64,000 bases of DNA from Corbicula japonica (lineage: Eukaryota > Mollusca > Bivalvia > Venerida > Cyrenidae): positions 1,002,001 through 1,066,000 of the forward strand of contig JAZAYU010000035.1 in NCBI GenBank assembly GCA_038501625.1, written 5' to 3'. Shown in pieces: positions 1-10,017 of this stretch. The translations under genes and the position numbers were made by a program. The notes under the pieces were generated by a model that saw nothing but the letters and a program-made list of their open reading frames with translations, made no database searches and had not been told where the DNA came from. How positions within the stretch are numbered: the first letter of the stretch is position 1; each line of letters starts with the position of its first letter.

Positions 1-659
1 GTAAAATTGTTTCAGCATAAAAATATCGAAAGACTTTTAGTTCGAATCCTGATTAAATCAATATTGTTTTAAATCGTCATTCTTTTAAAACTCGACAGAC
101 ACAACCAGTGAACACGGCCAGTTGATTGAATTGTAATGTGAACTTATTGTGTTGTTCTTCTGCTCAAATTCTATCAGTTAGATATTGACCCAAAAAGCGA
201 CCTCCGTCAACATCTGTTGCACTGCAGCACTTCAAAAGTCGCCGATCACAGTTTATGTCATGCGACTACTGTTAGAACTGCTGCGCCAATCAGTTCAACT
301 TTCAAATAAGGTTAGCTTTTTGTGCACTTGTGCACATGTAGAAATAAAGGCGTGGCTTAAACTAAAGCAAGCTGAATGCGTAATTTACTATGAACAGCGT
401 TCTGTCAATTAAACTTTCCTGCTACTTCACAAAGGAAATATCAGTCGCCGCGATAAGCGATTGATGTTTTGTTTGCAAGTCAAAATCTAATTGAAAATTG
501 TATTAAATAATGATAATGTTATGCAATTAAAACTATTTTGTAGAATGTACAGTGTCACACTCTTTAAAATGTATCGTTAAACCAGATGTAGTAAAACGAA
601 TTCCAAAAAGTTCTGGCCTTAAAAAAATGCCTAAAAAGAATAAAAACGTAAGCATTTGT

Positions 660-735
660 TTAGATTCGAACCGGGGACATTCAGATCGGCAGTACGATAT
701 CGATATGTATACCACTTCACCACACTTCATAGGCG
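660..735 (-). repeat. tRNA-derived SINE-like head
   Basis: Read on the minus strand this segment has an A-box-like TGGTGAAGTGG and, about 40 bases on, a clear B box GGTTCGAATCT, as in a RNA polymerase III internal promoter. The stems are imperfect and the flanks are AT-rich, so a SINE head or decayed tRNA is more likely than a working tRNA gene. Boundaries are approximate. Confidence 0.5.
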
Positions 736-1340
736 CGGAACGTCGACAAATAGATCGATCCATGTATATACATCTGACGGTTATCTACTCGTGTTTATCC
801 TATGACTTCACTAAAATTCAAAGGACCCAATCATGCACATCTAACGGGGAAATGCACAAACTTTGAAGAAGTTTTTCACAGAATGTTGGATTAATTTTAA
901 AATAATTGATAAAAAAACAAAACTAAAAAACACAACACAAACATAAGAAATATTCTAAAGAATTATTTGAACACAGCTGGAGAACGCTAAAGAATTTTGT
1001 CAAAATACTTTTATTTTGATAAATAACACTAATAACAGGTAACACTAACCTCTCAAACTAACAAAATAACTATCGGAAAATCTCATTGCTTAAAAAACGG
1101 AACTTAATGTCGTTGACAATATAAATGCACTTGTTAACAATTATGATACTATTTTCTACTCCAGATTTAGTACTTCTCAAATTATTTAAAAAAGGTCTAC
1201 GTGCAAATGACATGTTTTGCTTTTACTTTAACAATATGTTTCAATAATGCTAACCCTGACCCTTATTGACGAAAATTCAAAACTTTTTTATAAAATAGGT
1301 AAACTTTCTTGTTGTGTAATGAAAATTATGTTATATCTAG

Positions 1341-1370
1341 ATAAAATTTACAATTGACTCGAGAACCTTC
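1341..1370 (+). promoter_or_regulatory. conserved core-promoter block of copy 1
   Basis: An AT-rich stretch followed by CAATTGACTCGAGAACC matches the blocks at 15784-15806 (copy 2) and 32121-32143 (copy 4), consensus CARTTGACnnGAGRACC. It lies 60-90 bases before the ATG in each copy, where a TATA/initiator region would sit. No experimental start site is implied. Confidence 0.4.
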
Positions 1371-1430
1371 AGACCTTATCAAGCATCAAACCATAAAAAA
1401 ACCCTCAGAGATAAGGACAGCTTGGACAGC

Positions 1431-1485
1431 ATGGGCACAAGTTTAGTCATTTGGGTTATTGCAGTTTGTACCAATATCATACAAG
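1431..1485 (+). CDS. copy 1 exon 1: signal peptide
   Basis: Begins MGTSLVIWVIAVCTNIIQ, a short hydrophobic leader, and ends in phase 1 at a GTAGGA donor. The ATG was chosen because it aligns with exon 1 of copies 2 and 4 and opens the leader directly. Confidence 0.7.
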
Positions 1486-3445
1486 GTAGGATATGTTTTA
1501 AATTATAAATATTATTATTATTATGTATAAACAACATTATTAATTTTATTTTGAGCGTAAACTTAAACTGTTAAATTCTGAATATTTTAAATAAATACAC
1601 TCAACCAAAGTTCTAATTGGTCATCAAGTGTATAATTATGTTTACAATGTACGCTAGTTTCGTTTCGTCCCTACGTCATGGGAGGTTGTGGAAAGAACTG
1701 TTTTGTCTTGAAATCAATTATCTAATGTCTGTTTAATCTTTATTGATTGTTTTCTTCAATGAATCCAATACCATTTACTTACACCGCAGGGTCAAAATTA
1801 GAACAGTCTTTAATTGAAAGGGAGGTAATTTTAAAATTGGATACTTTGAAAGGGGTTTACTATGCTATTGATTTATCATGTTTTCTGTTTTTCTGTTTTT
1901 CCCACTGATGAGGGGTCCTATTAAAACAAAACAAGAAATAGAGAGCTAATTTCTGTTTGCTTGACCTTTTTATGGAAGAAATGCATTTTTAGCAAAATTA
2001 AGGATAACTCTTGCCGAACTGTTCCAAAGTCAATTATTACGAGATTCAAGCTTAAGTTGAAGACTGTTGTTGGCATATGATCATCAATAAAGGTTTTCTG
2101 TCGGACTGTCCTCTTTTAAGGAAAAGATGTTGTATTTTTGAACAAAATCTGGGTATCGGCGAGTTTGGAAAGGTTAACGTTAATTTGTGGTAGAACGTTC
2201 TTTGTGTTTAATGACCTTACGAAGTTAACGGACGAAATAACGGTAATAATTTTCCAGCCGTAATTCAAATGGACTGTTCTTCCAATTCAGGACAAGTCGT
2301 ATTCAGGGGTGTTATCTGTCACGAGCACCCTAGAACCCGATTTAAATTCAAAATTGTTTCGCCATTGACAGTTCAAAGGGAGTGATATGCTCTACTTTGG
2401 CACTATTTTGTTTGTAGAAAATAACGAATTATATTCCGAATTTCATGCGTTTGATCAGTCTGGTTATCAATGGAAAACCAATCTCAACAACAAATATCAA
2501 TATTCACTTTTGGAAAATCCAAATAATATATATTTCAACATTTAACAACAAATACGTTTCTTATGGAATAACATATATGTTACCAGTTTGAAATCTCAAC
2601 TTAAACTGCCCATGCAAATCAGTAAAAGATAGTTGTCAAGATCACCATAGTTACCAAATATTTAGCGACTTGTCAATTTTACAACCTCTTAATTGAGATT
2701 AAGATACTACGTCTTTGATACTTTGTCTGTCTGGACGTCATATCTATATACATGTATTTAATAATTATGACTGATAATTATTTCTAAATATTTAACAACA
2801 TATAGGAACATTTGTAAAACATTAAAAACGATTTTTACTGCATAACAGCGGTAAACCCTCTTGTTCTCTTTCTCGTTAATTGTTTGTGTTGTCTATTTTG
2901 AAATGATCTTTGTATTATCCTCGCTTTTTTCCTCTCTACATGTTGGCTGTTTGGGGAAATGTGTCCACCTGCTTAAACGAATGAAAGGATGTCTTCTCCA
3001 CTAAATTCTCTGGATAAAGCTAGGCATTTAAGAAAATTGGTCGTAGAGAACTCCAAAGTGACTAACTTTTATTTTGATCCTCGGTATGAATAGCATTCTA
3101 TAGACCTCTCTTTTAAAAGACATATTCACACACTTGTCCTCGAACCCACGGTCTTATATTTAAATTGTCCACGTTCAGCAAATATCCGAGCTTGTTGTTC
3201 TGTTAGCTAAAGTCTTACTCAAGCCAGAATGGGCGATTTCAAAAGGCGATTCTCTTAACACATACATCCTGTGTCTGTTTTAGTGAATGATTTGAAATAT
3301 ACCTTGCTGGTGGTATGGAAATTGTTTTTATGTTCTCATGACTGCCCATGAATAGGCTCAATCAAACCGAGCCTGCAATATTTTCATATTTGTCGTGTTC
3401 GGTGGCTTTCAAAGTTCCATTTTCATCTCTTTTAATAATTTTCAG
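1486..3445 (+). other. copy 1 intron 1
   Basis: About 2 kb of AT-rich sequence with no convincing coding potential. Its 3' end (3352-3430) holds a copy of the hairpin-bearing dispersed repeat also found beside other copies of the array. Confidence 0.55.
3352..3430 (+). repeat. hairpin-bearing dispersed repeat (family R3)
   Basis: Contains AGGCTC...GAGCCT arms followed by TGCAATATTTTCATATTTG, then CGTGTTCGGTGGCTTTC. Related copies lie at 18436-18487, 20318-20395, 35458-35522 and 42366-42402 on the plus strand, and at 39482-39560 and 47203-47250 on the minus strand. Confidence 0.6.
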
Positions 3446-3527
3446 GGTGTCTGGGATATGACTACTGTGGTGGATTATCGTATTGTGAATATGGATATTA
3501 CTGTTGCGATAGCAACACCCGCTGCTG
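3446..3527 (+). CDS. copy 1 exon 2: Cys/Tyr-rich ectodomain
   Basis: An 82-nt exon between TTTCAG and GTAAGT. It encodes C-LGYDY-C-GGLSY-C-EYGYY-CC-DSNTR-C, with the final Cys completed by the first base of exon 3. Confidence 0.75.
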
Positions 3528-4242
3528 GTAAGTGCTTTATAATAGCAGATAAGTGCCTTGTTGTAAACGTTGTAACACTGCAGATTTAACAGCTTATTTG
3601 ACCAAACATTTAGCAAACTTTATATTTGCTCATCAGTAACATTTAAATAACTTTAATAACCGGGCTAAACATTAATTAGACTGCACTTACTGTTTATACC
3701 ATGTATATTTTTTTCCACCCGACTCGCGTAACCGTTTCTTATAAAAACGAGTATTAAACTGTTGACAGCAAGGATTCGACTAGAGTCATATTTTATCTTA
3801 ATTTGTCATCTAAATCAGTAAAAAAACTTAAAAACCTTTTTGATGCTCAAAATAATGATTTTGTCAAAGTAATTGTACAAGTTAAGTAGCATTTAAATTT
3901 GAAAAGAAAACTGTAGGTTCAATTTCTGAATAAACAACAACAAATTTACGATATTTAATCAATTGGATTTTTTATTATTCGTAATAAATAAATTGCATTT
4001 TTCAGTCTCCGAAATTAAGTTTATCATTTGCATGAATCGTTGAATTGGAGAAATTCACAAGCTTACTATTTAAGTACACATAATTTTACTACAAACTATA
4101 TAATTGAACTTTAAAAGCATAAATTCCTAAGCATTAACACATAAATGTTTGTCACAACTTCAATGAAATATTTTTTTAAAATTTTAAGTAAAAATTGGGC
4201 ATAGCATTTGATTTTTTAAAATTTAATTGCCTCTTTACTATA

Positions 4243-4278
4243 GGAGCCATAATATGTATTGTAATCGCTTGTATTTGA
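4243..4278 (+). pseudogene. relic of a transmembrane exon inside intron 2
   Basis: Immediately after a CTATAG acceptor-like sequence the frame reads GAIICIVIACI and then stops. This parallels the GAIIGIVIGCI core of the true exon 3, which starts 16 bases further on. It is best read as a decayed tandem duplicate of the membrane exon. Confidence 0.5.
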
Positions 4279-4293
4279 AATGTACCGTTGCAG

Positions 4294-4579
4294 TTCCAAC
4301 TTGACTGTCGGTGCCATCATAGGTATTGTGATTGGTTGTATAGTGTTTATAATCTGTGTGATTGCCGTCATCTAGGCCCAAGATCATAAAACTAAAGCTG
4401 GAGACCAGACTCAAATCTCAAGCATCTGATTGGCTGAAATGGCGACTGGTCGCCATTTCAGCCAATCAGATGCTTGAGATTTGAGTCTGGTCTCCAAACT
4501 CAGTTTTATGATCTTGGGGCCTGTATTATCGTAAACAAGAAAAAACATCAGGGAATGATCGTTCAACCACACCAGCCTG
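4294..4579 (+). CDS. copy 1 exon 3: membrane helix, split by a foldback insertion
   Basis: Starts after TTGCAG and encodes [18 protein letters not shown] then IICVIAVI before the stop at 4373-4375. The homologous sequence resumes at 4522 with the lysine-rich stop-transfer region and runs to a GTAAGT donor. Without the insertion the exon length would match the 137-nt exon of copy 4. Confidence 0.65.
4375..4521. mobile_element. foldback MITE A inserted in copy 1 exon 3
   Basis: A nearly perfect palindrome: arms of about 72 bases run from GGCCCAAGATCATAAAACT to its complement, with a minimal loop at ...GGCGAC/TG/GTCGCC.... Sequence on both sides aligns to exon 3 of copies 2 and 4. It has no coding capacity. 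The insertion lies at ATC-TGT in the paralogous sequence; no clear target-site duplication could be assigned. Confidence 0.8.
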
Positions 4580-4746
4580 GTAAGTGCTGATAGTGTCAAA
4601 CAAGGTTAACAACTATAAGTCCGGGGGGGGGGGGGGCTTATGATCCTGCGTACCATAGTTGATTTTCAACTACGGGAATACACGGGAATAAACGGTCTTT
4701 ACTTTTAAATGTATAATATCGTTTTAATAAACACGTTTTCCAGAAA

Positions 4747-4825
4747 ATCGGTGGCCGAGTGGTTAGAGTCGCGGACCAACGGAACAGTCGAACTGACTAG
4801 CGTTGGTTCTAATCCTAAATAGAAC
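4747..4825 (+). repeat. tRNA-like (Ser/Leu-type) SINE head
   Basis: GGTGGCCGAGTGGTTAGAG is a good class II tRNA A-box region, and GGTTCTAATCC about 45 bases later is a near-consensus B box. The acceptor stem does not close, so a tRNA-derived retroelement or tRNA relic in intron 3 is favoured. Confidence 0.5.
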
Positions 4826-5308
4826 ACTTTTTAGTTATTTTTTATGCAGTGCTCTTTCGCTCACATTCCTTTTTTTTATTTGAAAATAAAAGACGATCAT
4901 AAACAGATCGTTTATCAAACAGGTAACTTTTTTTATTATAACCCTAAATAATTATTTCGAAAAAAGATTCGATTTGAATTAAGATGATTTATTCTGAAGA
5001 AATACTATTTTTATATCACATACTGACAGTTTGAGAGTAAAGAGATTTAAATACAAATACAACGAATTCCCTCTCCAAGTCTTTTCATTTTCTTTGCAAC
5101 TTGATAAGGTACATGCGCAGTGAAGAAGTCAACGTGTTGTTTAACGATGACAGAATTTGAGTTTACAACTTGAAAATGGAACTTTTCCAAGTTCTGTATT
5201 TACAAATTAGATCTCCTTCTGAAATCGCGAAATAAATACACAAGAGAATAACCAAATATGTTAAAACAATATCATAATATTTGTATTCAAATGTCAAATT
5301 AATTAACA

Positions 5309-5453
5309 ATAGAGAGAGACAGAAAGAGAGAGGGAGAGAGAGAGAGGGAGAGAGAGAGAGAGGGAAAGAGAGAGAAAGTGAGAAAGAGAACACATCATCG
5401 ACATGGCAAAGAGAAACCCCAACATTGAAACAGTAATTGTGAATTAATCTTCC

Positions 5454-5510
<57 letters not shown>
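5309..5510. repeat. (GA)n microsatellite in copy 1 intron 3
   Basis: Impure GA/GGGA runs at 5309-5390 and a pure (GA)28 run at 5455-5510. Copies 2 and 4 carry different microsatellites in the same intron. Confidence 0.9.
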
Positions 5511-5513
<3 letters not shown>

Positions 5514-5607
5514 GTCTATGTAAGTTTTATGCGGTCAGTAAATATGCATGATTTATTTAAATACGATTTATTAAAGTAGTTTTAATTAGCGTTGTTTTAA
5601 TTTTCAG

Positions 5608-5807
5608 TCGGCAACGTGTCAGTTGTTTCAACTGGGCAAACATCTCAGCTGAATGAGCAGCAGCCTTATGGACAATCATACGGGTACCCCGCGTACGGTC
5701 AACCACCTCCGTACCCTCCCCAAGGTGTGCAGCCTGACAAGTCGGGACCCAACCAACCTGGACAAGATATGGCATACCCACCACCACCTCAGCCAGCGAC
5801 ATACTAG
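5608..5807 (+). CDS. copy 1 exon 4: Pro/Gln/Tyr-rich tail
   Basis: Opens in phase 1 after TTTTCAG and ends at TAG. The tail contains QQPYGQSYGYPAYGQ, a PPPY motif and the family's NQPGQDMAYPPPP ending with QPATY. It remains open although exon 3 is disrupted upstream. Confidence 0.65.
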
Positions 5808-5825
5808 TTCCCTAGAAATATCTGT

Positions 5826-5971
5826 GCCCAAGGTTATAAAGCTGAGCATGGAAACCAGTCTCAAATCTCAAGCATCTGATTGGCTGAAATGGCGACCAGT
5901 CGCCATTTCAGCCAATCAGATGCTTTAGATTTGAGACTGGTTTCCAATCTCAGCTTTATAACCTTCAGCCC
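5826..5971. mobile_element. foldback MITE B in copy 1 3' UTR
   Basis: A second member of the same palindromic family (GCCCAAGGTTATAAAGCTGAG...CTCAGCTTTATAACCTTCAGCCC with the shared GGAAACCAG/CTGGTTTCC and CATCTGATTGGCTGAAATGG core). It sits 19 bases after the stop, between ATCTGT and TGCTGTGATCGTAT. In copies 2 and 4 these flanks are continuous, which makes them empty sites. Confidence 0.8.
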
Positions 5972-6051
5972 TGCTGTGATCGTATATGAACAATGATAAA
6001 TCTCGGTAATAACAATCCGACAATGCTATCATTGATAAAATGCACCGCACA

Positions 6052-6061
6052 AATAAATAAA
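6052..6061 (+). promoter_or_regulatory. poly(A) signals of copy 1
   Basis: Two overlapping AATAAA hexamers about 245 bases after the stop (about 100 without the MITE). They match AATAAA placed similarly after copies 2 (19591) and 4 (36457). Confidence 0.5.
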
Positions 6062-7752
6062 AGCGTGAGACTATAACATTTAATTACTCGAACATCGTAA
6101 TAATAATAGGATAAGTACAAAATTCGATGGCTCGAACACGCTATTCTCGATCAGTTAGTCTGGTCCCAAACTAGAACTAGAACTATACAAAACTATAATG
6201 TTCTATCGCTCACTTTTACTACCACTAACTGGAACAGTCGGATACCAGTCATGGTCCCGGCAGTTAGTTTAAATGTTTTCACACCTTTGGTTCGAACAGA
6301 CATTTATCGATAATCATAAAAAAAAAACAAAGAGACGAACATGCCTCTTTTCCGTTACATTTTTTTATTTATTTTTTTTATTTTTGTACATATCAGTGCT
6401 TAGTATTTAAAAATAAGTTGTCAAAGTTTCGATGCTCACGTATGAGTGCTTCTGTGACATAGAAAAAATATTTTGTTACCCAGCTGTTTCACCAACAAAT
6501 CGGCGAACCTTTTCTTTTAATACCATAAATTTTAACAGAATTTAGATAGCAAATGATGGTTGGAAATATAGTTGAACATAAATATTGTGTTTCTATGTTA
6601 ACCAGCAATTGTTGTTATGTATATCAACAATGATTATTTTTTGAGATCTTGAGGATAAATTTATTATTACAAATAATTAGAACATGAGAACTAATTAAAA
6701 AATAAGCAAATAGGTTTTGCAACAAGTTCTACTACACGTAACACTAATTTACCGTCGGTTCCACTTCAGTGTAGTAAGTTACCAGCATGGGATTAGCTAG
6801 ATTTGTGATGGATTTCATAAAATTAAAAACATAGGCGTGTTGTACACTGACATTTATCTACACCACTCAAACGTGCACATTTCATCAACGACTTCTTAAT
6901 CTGTTTGATGGAATTTTTAAAAATGTTGTAAATTAATTATGAAGGCATATCGATATCATATGAACACACACAAATACAATTGAATGTGCTGAACGTGATT
7001 GAAAAATAATAACAATAATAACATTTTTTCTCTCAATGATGCACAGAAAGAAATGCACAAGTAAATGACCAAAGTTTCGACAATCAGTAATGATATTTTC
7101 TCATTTTGAATTAAAGTTTACACCATGCTTACTTGGGTAGTGCACATTATGATTGATGCTCAAATTAAATATTTGGCTACAAAAGTAATCAAGATTTTCT
7201 GATACATTCCTTAATAAGTAAAATGCTTTCAAAGTACTATAAAAGGACCACTATTTTGTATCAACTAACCTATAAAACTTCCTTATCGCTATGCACACAA
7301 CCGTTTGAATGAACATAAAACTTTGTTTGCCAAACTTCTTCGATCATATTGAATATGTTATAAAAGGGTATTCCGTTGAGCGTCGCTTATCTTTGCAGTG
7401 TACTTAAAACGCGTTGACTGAGAAAATTCTATTGTACATTTTTAACGACTAGGAAAGAGTCATTTTCGAACATGTTTTTATCTGATGAAGAGATTCTTTC
7501 CGAGCTCTACGACTAAAACAATAGCGTTATTTTGTACACGTCACGAATAAAACGATAAATAAGGTGTACATGAAATAATATTATTTACATTAAATTAAAT
7601 GTCATTTGCTCGAAGTTCACATATTATATCGCAAGCAGTTTAAACAGTTTACTTTTTACAAGACTTAGTTTAGAAGTGACTTTTCGTCTTTTGAACGAAC
7701 TGGTGGCATTGTCTTAATTATCCGTTCCGTTCAAGCTGTCAACCGGTGTTCA

Positions 7753-8697
7753 TTTTTCGGCGTTAGCTGTCTAAGCTCACTTTTGACCTAGTTTTCCGAC
7801 CAATGAAATGTTGTAAATAATACTCGTATTCTCTTATTATGCAGAGGGAAAATGAAATAAACTATTTCGATTGGTAGCTATTTACACCAGAGAGGCATCT
7901 AGCAGGCTGGAGAGGTATCTAGTGGGATTTTATTATTATGCAGCGGAAAAATCAAATAGATTAATTAGATTGGTTGTTAGTGGGTGTTGTATTGGAGGAA
8001 AAACATATTTACGATTTAAGTAACCAGTTAAGTCAATATTGATGGCTTAAATACAATATTATATGGAATATTCTTGGGTGTCACTTGCATACAATACACA
8101 GTGTAAAACGAAAGAGAAGTGTAGATATTCCTAGTTCTTACTGGTTCCTTTCTAGTTCCTTTGATACTGATTGTTAATTTCAAGTTCGTAAGACAAGATC
8201 ATTGTAGTGTAGTGGCTAACACTATCGCCTCTCAAGCGGAGGCCTCGGGTTCAATTCTCAGGACGGACACTTTTTTTAAACTTAATATACGTAAAAGTTG
8301 GTAGATTTCGCTCTTGTAACAGGCTGTTATTATTTATATTTATTAAATTTCAAGGACATTTATTCATTTTGAATTCTCACTCTATACGAGGTATTTTGTT
8401 AAAACTGAATATTTTGCTTCTTTAATCGACTTGTTATCACTGTATGAAATTGTTGCAACAGCTTCAACATTTTTTTTGAAAGACACTTTCAATAAATTTA
8501 TGAGTTGTCATGATTCGGTCGCTTAATCTCTAAGTCATATTAAGAAGGTAGGGAGGGATCGTCAACAGCTATAACAAATAAAATAAAATAACTAAACTGT
8601 GTCTGCTTTGCCTCTCTGTATTTCTTTCTTTCTTATATACATGTATAAATAAATCTTTTCCATCAACGCCGTTTATCTTTTTTAAAGATATTTCTTG
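7753..8697 (+). repeat. dispersed repeat R2, first tandem unit
   Basis: Begins TTTTTCGGCGTTAGCTGTC and ends ...AACGCCGTTTATC then TTTAAAGATATTTCTTG. It contains an RNA pol III-like core at 8205-8270. The next unit starts at once at 8698, and a third copy lies inverted at 24949-25740. There is no protein-coding signal. Confidence 0.65.
8205..8270 (+). repeat. tRNA-like core inside R2
   Basis: TAGTGTAGTGGCTAACACT resembles an A box and GGGTTCAATTCTC a B box. A GCCTC/GAGGC stem sits between them like an anticodon arm. The homologous cores are at 9254-9323 and, inverted, 25234-25302. This suggests a SINE captured in, or forming, the R2 element. Confidence 0.5.
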
Positions 8698-9987
8698 TTT
8701 CGGCGTTAGCTGTCTAAGCTCACTTTTGACCTAATTTTTCGACGAATGAAATGTTGTAAATAATACTCGTATGCTATTATTATGCAGCGGGAAAATGAAA
8801 ATAAACTATTTTGATTGGTAGCCTTTTACACCAGAGAGGCATCCAGCAGGGTGGAGAGGTATCTAGTGGGACTTTTATTATTATGCAGCAGGAAAATCAA
8901 ATAGATTATTTCGATTGGTTTTTAGAGGGTGTAGTATACGATTACCGTAACGATTTTTATATTTGGTGTCAGTATTTACCTGACTCTTACATGTTCGAGC
9001 ATTTTCGTTTTTAAAAGCGATAATTGTATTGGAGAAAAAATATTTACGATTTAAATAAACAGTTAAGTCAATATTGATGGCTTAAATACAATTTTATATG
9101 GAATATTCTTGGGTGTCAGGTAAAAATTTGCGTATATTGCGTACAATATAACGTGTTAAACGAAAGAAATGTGCATATATTTCTAGTTCTTACTGGTTCC
9201 TTTCTAGTTCCTTTGATACTGATTGTTAATTTCAAGGGCGAAAGTCATTATTTCTGTAGTGTAGTGGCTAACTCTGTCGCCTCGCAAGCGGAGGGCCCCG
9301 GGTTCAATACTCAGGAGGAACACTCTTTTACGTAAAAGTTAATTTACGTAAAAGTTGGTAGATTTCGCTCTTGCAACAATCCGTTATTATTCATATTTAT
9401 CAATTTTCAAAGACATTTATTCATCTTGAGATCTAACTCTACAAGAGGTATTTTATTGAATCTGAATAACTGTAGATCAAGGCTTAATGTAAGGCATTGC
9501 TTCTGGTTTAAACCCCTGTGGCAATTTGATTTGCCATTGTCTGTACCAAGGCGGTAACCCCTCGGGTTCTCATTTTTGTTAATTCTTTGTGGTGTCCTTT
9601 TTGAAACTGAACATTTTCTTAACCATGCTCTCTCTCGCTCTTCTTCTGACTGTGTGGGGAGGCTGTTTTTTTTCTGAATGTGGCAATTCCTGATATGCAT
9701 ATTTCACTTTTTAATCGACTTATTATCACCGTATGAAATTGTTGCAACAGCTTCAACATTTTTTTGAAAGACATTTTCAATAAATTTATGAGTTGTCATG
9801 ATTCGGTCGCTTAATCTCTAGATCATACTTAGAAGGCTGGGAGGGTTCGTCAACAGCTATAACAAGTAAAATAAAATAACTAAACTGTGTCTGCTACGCC
9901 TCTCTATATTTCTTTCTTTCATATATACATGTATATATAAATATTTTCCATCAACGCCGTCTATCTTTTTTAAAGATATTTCTTGTT
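8698..9987 (+). repeat. dispersed repeat R2, second tandem unit with nested R1
   Basis: Aligns end to end with the preceding unit but is longer. A minus-strand fragment of repeat R1 (about 9480-9705) interrupts it between CTGAATA and TTTTTAATCGAC, which are nearly adjacent in the first unit. The open frame at 9407-9700 falls in this nested insertion and is not a gene. Confidence 0.6.
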
Positions 9988-10017
9988 TAAATCTCCAGTT
10001 TGTTTCATAATAATATA

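Larger units (their letters stand above)
1..1430. other. upstream region, no gene recognised
   Basis: AT-rich sequence ahead of the first gene copy. Apart from a minus-strand tRNA-like segment near 660-735, I see no coding exon. The short open frames at 185-412 and 533-866 show no recognisable protein signature and look like chance. The last 90 bases are the probable promoter and 5' UTR of copy 1. Confidence 0.5.
1431..5807 (+). pseudogene. copy 1: CYYR1/STMC6-like Cys-rich membrane protein, disrupted in exon 3
   Basis: Four exons with the family plan: 1431-1485, 3446-3527, 4294-4579 and 5608-5807, intron phases 1, 2, 1. The signal peptide (residues 1-18), ectodomain (Cys at 20, 26, 32, 38, 39, 45, 46) and membrane helix (about 52-72) are intact. 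A 147-bp foldback insertion inside exon 3 then brings a stop (4373-4375) directly after the helix, so the predicted product is 72 residues with no cytoplasmic tail. The sequence after the insertion still encodes the expected KKKH linker, and exon 4 is still open with PPPY and a terminal QPATY. The break therefore looks recent, or the truncated protein is made. All splice sites still look usable. Family membership is inferred from architecture. Confidence 0.72.
5808..7752. other. copy 1 3' UTR and intergenic region
   Basis: The 3' UTR holds foldback copy B and overlapping AATAAA signals at 6052-6061. The remaining 1.7 kb is AT-rich and I see no exon, RNA gene or recognisable element in it. Confidence 0.5.

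Noticed and set aside
185..866. Open frames of 75-104 codons at the left edge
   Set aside because: No domain signature, no splice or promoter context, and one overlaps a tRNA-like repeat on the other strand.
5163..5393. Minus-strand Ser/Leu/Pro-rich frame
   Set aside because: Arises from the impure GA microsatellite.
8205..8270. Functional tRNA gene
   Set aside because: Boxes are present but the acceptor and T stems do not close properly, and the sequence recurs in a dispersed repeat.
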